48,903 nucleotides of DNA from Kiloniellaceae bacterium (GTDB lineage Bacteria; Pseudomonadota; Alphaproteobacteria; Kiloniellales; J153), in assembly GCA_021776055.1 (NCBI GenBank), contig JAJFGP010000011.1, positions 1 through 48,903 of the forward strand. The letters run 5' to 3'. A program made the position numbers and the translations under genes. Below, one piece after another: positions 44,541 to 48,903 of the stretch (positions within the stretch are counted from its first letter, which is position 1; the number at the start of each line of letters is the position of its first letter). Below the pieces are notes generated by a model, which worked only from the letters and a program-made list of their open reading frames with translations, made no database searches and had not been told where the DNA came from.

Positions 44541-44658
44541 AAAATAATATCGGCGCCCTGGGGCATCAGGCTGCTCGCGAAACGGGCAACGGTAGTCTAG
44601 ATTGCGGGATATACGCACGTCCGGGCGCGCCGGCGCGCCCATCAAAAGAGTCCCCCCG

Positions 44659-45579
44659 ATGGAAATCTATCTGCCGATCGCCGGCGTTTCAGAGAATCTG
44701 CTGCTCATCCTTGGCCTGGGTGGGGTGGTCGGTCTGCTCTCGGGCATGTTCGGGATCGGCGGCGGGTTTCTTTTAACGCCGTTTCTCATGTACATCGGCA
44801 TACCGCCGCCAGTGGCCGTCGCTTCGGCCGCCAATCAGGTGGTCGGTGCCAGCGTTTCCGGCTGCCTCGCACATTGGCAGCGCCGAAACGTGGATGTGAA
44901 GATGGGGCTCATCCTGCTGATGGGCGGGCTGACCGGCTCGTCCGCCGGCGTCTGGTTATTTCAATTGCTGCGCACGGCAGGACAGATCGATCTGACGATC
45001 TCGCTGTCCTATGTGCTGCTGTTGGGGGCCATGGGCACCCTGATGCTGGTCGACGGTCTGCGCCTGTATTTCAAACGCCGCGGCGGCAAGGCGTCGGTGC
45101 GAAACCGCGGCGCGAACCGGCACACTTGGATACACCGCCTACCGCTCAAAGTTCGGTTCCGCCGCTCCGGCCTGTACATCAGCGCGTTGGTGCCGGCCGG
45201 TGTGGGCTTTCTGGTTGGGGTGCTTTCGGCCGTGATGGGTGTGGGCGGCGGCTTCGTCATGGTGCCGGCGATGATCTATCTGATCGGCATGCCGACCTCG
45301 GTGGTCGTCGGCACCTCTCTCTTCCAGATCATTTTTGTTAGCGCCAACGTCACCTTTCTACAGTCAGTCACCAATCAAACGGTGGATGCGCCCCTAGCGC
45401 TTCTTTTGCTGGTCGGCGGCACCATGGGCGCACAGGTCGGCACCCGCATAGGCGCCAAGCTGCGAGTCGACGAGTTGCGCATTCTACTGGCGGTGATGGT
45501 TCTGTTGATGAGCCTCAAGGTTTTTGTCGACCTCACCGTTTCACCGGCTGATATCTATTCGCTGGACGGCACCATCTAG
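44659..45579 (+). CDS. TauE/SafE-family membrane transporter 2
   Basis: The 306-residue protein has about eight membrane segments and two family repeats, GGVVGLLSGMFGIGGGFLL and VGVLSAVMGVGGGFVMVPA. A cytoplasmic loop rich in Arg and Lys (FKRRGGKASVRNRGANRH) separates the halves. It is divergent from TetR 2 and shares its operator region. The substrate is unknown; export of an organosulfur or organic anion is typical for the family. Confidence 0.88.
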   Translation: MEIYLPIAGVSENLLLILGLGGVVGLLSGMFGIGGGFLLTPFLMYIGIPPPVAVASAANQVVGASVSGCLAHWQRRNVDVKMGLILLMGGLTGSSAGVWLFQLLRTAGQIDLTISLSYVLLLGAMGTLMLVDGLRLYFKRRGGKASVRNRGANRHTWIHRLPLKVRFRRSGLYISALVPAGVGFLVGVLSAVMGVGGGFVMVPAMIYLIGMPTSVVVGTSLFQIIFVSANVTFLQSVTNQTVDAPLALLLLVGGTMGAQVGTRIGAKLRVDELRILLAVMVLLMSLKVFVDLTVSPADIYSLDGTI

Positions 45580-45596
45580 GGTTGCGCGCCGACGTT

Positions 45597-46136
45597 CTAG
45601 GCTGCGCCTACCTTCTGGCCGAGGGCCTGTGCCAACGGGCCATAACCATGCTGCGCGATCATCGGGCCGGATTTCTTGAAGATCTGGGATGACCCTTCGA
45701 TTCCGAAGCCATCCACCAGGCGATTCATGAAGGCAAACAGGGAGATGACATTTATCACGTCCTCGACCGCCTGGTCCGACCAGCCGGCGGCCCGCACGGC
45801 ATCGATATCGGTTTGACCAACTGCCCCGGGAGTCTGGGTCAATTTGTGCGCGAGTTCCAGAATGGGGCGCATGCGCGGTGAGTCCTGCGCCGACGCCACC
45901 GCCGCCTCATCCGCCCCCAGACCGTTTAGGACGGCTTGGTGCGAGCCGATGCAGTAACGGCAATCGTTGAGCCCGGAGACATAAAGGGCGATGGTCTCGC
46001 GCTCCACCCGCGAGAGATCCGAGTCCCCGCTCATCACACCAGCGATGAATTGGGTGAACGGGTGATACCGTTTGGGGTCCCGCATAAAGACATCGGCAAC
46101 CGACTGGAAATCTTGAGAATGCAGTGAGAAGGGCAT
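45597..46136 (-). CDS. AhpD-like carboxymuconolactone decarboxylase-family protein
   Basis: The 179-residue helical protein has the peroxidase-type motif E-x11-CxxC-x3-H: Glu47, Cys59, Cys62 and His66 in ETIALYVSGLNDCRYCIGSH. Such proteins reduce peroxides or act as redox partners. It is divergent from TetR 3 with an operator between them, 82 bases apart. Confidence 0.9.
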   Translation of the reverse strand: MPFSLHSQDFQSVADVFMRDPKRYHPFTQFIAGVMSGDSDLSRVERETIALYVSGLNDCRYCIGSHQAVLNGLGADEAAVASAQDSPRMRPILELAHKLTQTPGAVGQTDIDAVRAAGWSDQAVEDVINVISLFAFMNRLVDGFGIEGSSQIFKKSGPMIAQHGYGPLAQALGQKVGAA

Positions 46137-46158
46137 ATCCTATTCCTCTAATAAAACG

Positions 46159-46176
46159 TTACGGATCGTTTCGTAA
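46159..46176. promoter_or_regulatory. Candidate TetR operator between AhpD-like gene and regulator 3
   Basis: TTACGGATCGTTTCGTAA is an imperfect palindrome (14 of 18 symmetrical, arms TTACG/CGTAA) in the 82-base divergent gap, 23 bases before the AhpD-like start codon. Confidence 0.65.
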
Positions 46177-46218
46177 TATAATCAGCCGATGGCGATTTGC
46201 AAATGAATTCAGTGAGCA

Positions 46219-46818
46219 ATGGAAACGCCCGAAGACACCGATAGGGGCCGCAAACCCGGCCGGCCACGCAGCGCTGAATCGCAACGGGCCATCCTCGAGG
46301 CAACGAGTCGCCTGCTGGATTCGATGCCGGTGCGCGCCCTGACCATTGAGGGGGTGGCCAAGGCGGCGGGTGTTGGCAAGCCAACCATCTACCGCTGGTG
46401 GGATTCCAAATGTGCCCTGGTGATGGATGTCTTTCTCGCCAAGACAGCGGCGCAGGTTCCCATTAAAGAGACCGGCCCGGTCGTTGCCGCGCTGAGCGAA
46501 CACGTCCTGCGGGTCATTGCCATGCTGCGCGGCCGCGCCGGCCAGATCGTCGCCGAGATCGTCGGCGAAGGACAAGCGGAGCCACACATCCTGGAAGAGT
46601 TCCGGGAGCGTTTCTTCCTGCGGCTGCTGGCCCCCGCCAGGGCCACCATAGAGCGTGGCAAGCAGACCGGCGAACTGCCTCCCGATCTGGATACCGACCT
46701 GGCAATGGACCTGATCTATGGACCGATTTACTATCGGCTGCTGGTCGGCCACCAACCGCTGGACAAGCCCTTCGCCCGCTCCCTCGCCGCACGCGTCGCC
46801 ACGACATTGCAGACCTAG
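46219..46818 (+). CDS. TetR/AcrR-family regulator 3
   Basis: The 199-residue protein starts with a basic, disordered arm (DRGRKPGRPRSAESQRAILEA) and a TetR HTH, LTIEGVAKAAGVGKPTIYRWW. The C-terminal part (EFRERFFLRLLAPARATIERG, DLIYGPIYYRLLVGH) matches the TetR C-terminal group of this subfamily. It is divergent from the AhpD-like gene, its likely target, and upstream of a NIPSNAP-like gene. Confidence 0.9.
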   Translation: METPEDTDRGRKPGRPRSAESQRAILEATSRLLDSMPVRALTIEGVAKAAGVGKPTIYRWWDSKCALVMDVFLAKTAAQVPIKETGPVVAALSEHVLRVIAMLRGRAGQIVAEIVGEGQAEPHILEEFRERFFLRLLAPARATIERGKQTGELPPDLDTDLAMDLIYGPIYYRLLVGHQPLDKPFARSLAARVATTLQT

Positions 46819-46879
46819 GGCCCATAAAGTCGAGAGCCCGCCTTTCCACCGCCAAAAGAATTTCTCCTGGAGGACCCCC

Positions 46880-47191
46880 ATGGTCACCTGTTTTCTCAAA
46901 TACGTCATCGATGCGAACAAGATCGCGGAGTTCGAGCACTACGGGAAACTTTGGATAACTCTGGTCGACAGGCTGGGTGGGCAGCACCATGGCTACCTGC
47001 TGCCCAGCGAGGGGGCGAATAATATCGCCTATGCGTTCTTCACCTTCCCGTCCCTGGCCGCCTATGAAGACTATCGGACGAGAAGCTTCAAGGATCCGGA
47101 TTGTCAGAAGGCGTTCAAATACGCGCAAGACACCGGCTGTATCTTGAGCTACGAGCGCAGCTTCCTACGCCCGGTCTTCGCCGGCGCGTGA
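46880..47191 (+). CDS. NIPSNAP-family protein
   Basis: The 103-residue protein has the ferredoxin-like NIPSNAP fold: YVIDANKIAEFEHYGKLWI, a GGQHHGYLLPSEG centre and FTFPSLAAYEDYRTRSFKDP. These small proteins are often found with oxidoreductases; their reaction is not known. GGAGG lies seven bases before the ATG, 61 bases after TetR 3. The end overlaps the HTH gene on the other strand by 27 bases. Confidence 0.85.
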   Translation: MVTCFLKYVIDANKIAEFEHYGKLWITLVDRLGGQHHGYLLPSEGANNIAYAFFTFPSLAAYEDYRTRSFKDPDCQKAFKYAQDTGCILSYERSFLRPVFAGA

Positions 47192-47413
47192 GGCTGCTTG
47201 GCCAGACACTTCGGGAACATATTCCAAGATATCGCCCGGCTGACAGTCCAGGTATCGGCAGATCGCCTCCAAGGTGGAGAAGCGGATAGCCCGGGCCTTG
47301 CCGGTTTTCAGGATGGAAAGGTTCTGAACCGTAATGCCGACCGCCTCGGCAAGGTCCTTAAGTCGGCACTTTCGCTTCGCAAGAACAACATCCACGTTGA
47401 CGACAATGGGCAT
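47165..47413 (-). CDS. Small Cro/CI-type HTH regulator (YozG-like)
   Basis: The 82-residue protein is nearly all helix-turn-helix: VDVVLAKRKCRLKDLAEAVG then ITVQNLSILKTGKARAIRFS, with LEAICRYLDCQPGDILEYVP. This is the YozG/HTH_26 type, which commonly sits beside a DUF2975 membrane protein as it does here. It may be controlled by, or control, that protein. Confidence 0.88.
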   Translation of the reverse strand: MPIVVNVDVVLAKRKCRLKDLAEAVGITVQNLSILKTGKARAIRFSTLEAICRYLDCQPGDILEYVPEVSGQAASRAGEDRA

Positions 47414-47425
47414 GCAGCCGGCTCC

Positions 47426-47950
47426 CTAGATCACAAGGCTGTCCTGTTCTTTTAGCTCGCGGCCTAGGTCCATGACCCGGGCAATGAGAACGATGAACAA
47501 GCCGATGGTCAGAATCGCAACGTCGAATCCAAGCGAGATATGTCGCTGGCTGATGTCGAAAACCGTCAGGACGGGACCGGTCAATAGTGATTGAACGGCC
47601 CCCGCGATATCCACGCCCACCAACGCCCAACCGATTTTGCGAATCGCCCAGACATTAGCCGCGGAGAAAATGATTCCGTCCCGGTAGAGACGCAAAAGCT
47701 CGTAGAGAAACCAGAACGCCAGCATGTAAGCCGCGGGCTTGATCGAGGCGACAGCGACAACGGCCAGGAGGGCTGTACCGGTTATCCGATCCGTATCGAG
47801 GGGAATGCTCGGCGGCACCCTCAGCAAATCAACCCAGGCGCCCATACCGACCGCCAAGGTGACGGCAACCGGAGTAAGAACCAATAGGGCAAGAACCAGC
47901 AACTGCAAGTTTCGGCTGGTGATCGCGAGCCTATCCATAAGCCCATCCAT
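47426..47950 (-). CDS. DUF2975 membrane protein
   Basis: The 174-residue protein has four membrane segments and the DUF2975 pattern LAFWFLYELLRLYRDGIIFSA followed by NVWAIRKIGWALVGVD. The ATG at 47950 has GGAG six bases upstream; ATG at 47938 is an alternative. It lies 12 bases upstream of the YozG-like gene. The pair occurs in many bacteria, and its role is unknown. Confidence 0.87.
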   Translation of the reverse strand: MDGLMDRLAITSRNLQLLVLALLVLTPVAVTLAVGMGAWVDLLRVPPSIPLDTDRITGTALLAVVAVASIKPAAYMLAFWFLYELLRLYRDGIIFSAANVWAIRKIGWALVGVDIAGAVQSLLTGPVLTVFDISQRHISLGFDVAILTIGLFIVLIARVMDLGRELKEQDSLVI

Positions 47951-48131
47951 AAGTTTCTCCACCTCCTGGTATCTCCAATCCCCATGGCCGAGGCCACAGG
48001 CCTCTTGCACTCCTCTCTTATCGCCCCGGCCCATCGTCGTCAACATTTTTATCAACCATTTTTTATTGTTTATCGATCATTTTTGATCTATAGACGGCAC
48101 CTCAATTTTTCACCAAGCAGAGGAAATCAGT

Positions 48132-48903
48132 ATGAAACCGCGTATTGCCATGGTCGCCGTCGTCGCCGGTCTGATGACCGCATACCCATTCCACGCCGCC
48201 TTGGCGGACGACAGCGCCGATACCGGCGGACACGTGAGCCTCGGCTTCGGCCCGCCGGGGCCTGCCGCCGTGGAAGGATACGTCGGCCTGGGGGCCGGAA
48301 TTTTCCCAGTGTACGAAGGCGCCGACGAACTTGGCGCCACGGTCCAGCCATTGGCGGATATCAGGTATCCGGGGCTTTTCTTCCTCAAGGGGGCAAGCGT
48401 GAACCCCAGTGACGGTCAGGCCAGCGCCGGTCTGACCATCCTCAATCTCACCTACGCCAAGGGATCCGATACCAAAGCCCGGTTGTCGCTGGGCCCCCTG
48501 GTCCGTTATCGCGGTGGCCGCGATGAGGGCGACAGTGATGCCCTCTCAGGCCTGGGCGACATCGACGGCAGCGTCGAGGTCGGTGGTTTCCTGGAGGCCA
48601 GCGCCGGGCCCTTGTCGGCGGAGATATCCGTGGCCCAGGATGTCGGGGGCGGGCACGATGGCCTTCTGGTCGCCTTCGGCACCAAGTACACCGTGCCCAT
48701 GAGCGACCGGCTGACCATCACGGGCGGCCTGTCTACGAGTTGGGCCGATGCCGACTACACTCAGACCTACTTCGGCATCTCGAGCGCACAGACCAGCCGA
48801 AGCGGCTTGGCGACCTTCGACGGCGGCAGCGGCTTTAAAGACGTAGGGCTTCAGATCGAGGCCTCGTATGCCGTATCGGACAACTGGGCCCTCAATGGGC
48901 AAG
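48132..48903 (+). CDS. MipA/OmpV-family outer membrane protein (truncated by window end)
   Basis: About 257 residues are visible, beginning with a signal peptide (MKPRIAMVAVVAGLMTAYPFHA, cut near ALA). The repeating beta-strand pattern and the motifs GAGIFPVYEGADE, LSLGPLVRYRGGRDE and SAEISVAQDVGGGHDGLL fit MipA/OmpV, which form outer-membrane barrels or scaffold murein enzymes. An AT-rich stretch (48035-48110) lies upstream, with AGGAAA before the start. The C-terminus lies outside the window. Confidence 0.88.
   Translation, partial: MKPRIAMVAVVAGLMTAYPFHAALADDSADTGGHVSLGFGPPGPAAVEGYVGLGAGIFPVYEGADELGATVQPLADIRYPGLFFLKGASVNPSDGQASAGLTILNLTYAKGSDTKARLSLGPLVRYRGGRDEGDSDALSGLGDIDGSVEVGGFLEASAGPLSAEISVAQDVGGGHDGLLVAFGTKYTVPMSDRLTITGGLSTSWADADYTQTYFGISSAQTSRSGLATFDGGSGFKDVGLQIEASYAVSDNWALNGQ

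Noticed and set aside
46159-46920. Leftward 253-residue frame antisense to TetR regulator 3
   Set aside because: The TetR domain on the plus strand is clear; this frame has no start signal or family pattern.
1-48903. tRNA, rRNA, CRISPR arrays, transposases, phage integrase or attachment sites
   Set aside because: I found no cloverleaf-like sequence, array of spaced repeats, transposase or recombinase motif. A covariance-model scan would be needed to exclude small structured RNAs.

Overview
The window is GC-rich, gene-dense chromosomal DNA of an alphaproteobacterium, most likely a member of the Rhodospirillales or a close relative (inference). The signs are a CpdR-like single receiver, DUF2336, DUF2125, DUF1134 and DUF4175 proteins, a class II (B12-dependent) ribonucleotide reductase with a C-terminal zinc ribbon, a zinc-ribbon/DUF3426 gene divergent from ftsEX, and a PhaR-regulated polyhydroxybutyrate (PHB) locus. 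I saw no rRNA, tRNA, CRISPR array, transposase or phage gene.

Layout. 1-4.0 kb: a truncated LysR regulator divergent from a TauE/SafE permease, then etfB-etfA-hbd (electron-transfer flavoprotein and 3-hydroxybutyryl-CoA dehydrogenase). 4.0-10.2 kb: a TlpA-like thioredoxin divergent from argH, a small lipoprotein, lysA and a large DUF4175 protein; the last four overlap at 4-base start/stop junctions. 10.2-16 kb: a CpdR-like receiver, a DUF2336 protein behind a consensus-like promoter, a zinc-ribbon/DUF3426 protein, then ftsE-ftsX-DUF218-plsC. 16-24 kb: nrdJ, a ChaC-like cyclotransferase, DUF2125, and a leftward operon of chorismate mutase, hisC and prephenate dehydrogenase, then a methyltransferase. 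24-27 kb: glutathione transferase, DUF1134, haloacid dehalogenase, cytochrome P460 and a small membrane protein. The last gene ends in a near copy of the dehalogenase tail.

27.2-31.6 kb is a complete PHB locus: a small PhaE-like gene, phaC-like synthase, phaA and phaB run leftward, with phaR divergent. A PAS-GGDEF-EAL protein follows. 33.4-38.3 kb holds two small unknown genes, a truncated haemoglobin with its likely [2Fe-2S]/FAD reductase, an amidase and a 2-hydroxyacid dehydrogenase. 38.8-42.3 kb is a DctPQM TRAP transporter with two strong hairpins between dctP and dctQ and a 61-residue membrane protein at its end.

42.3-48.9 kb is an accessory-looking block: two paralogous SRPBCC proteins, three TetR regulators with palindromic operators, a second TauE/SafE permease, an AhpD-like protein, a NIPSNAP-like protein, an HTH/DUF2975 pair and a truncated MipA/OmpV outer-membrane protein. 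The best candidates for new biology are the two TetR/SRPBCC modules with shared operator sequences, the unusual overlapping PhaE-like/PhaC pair, the haemoglobin-reductase operon, the small TRAP-associated membrane protein, and the repeat-flanked cytochrome P460 segment.
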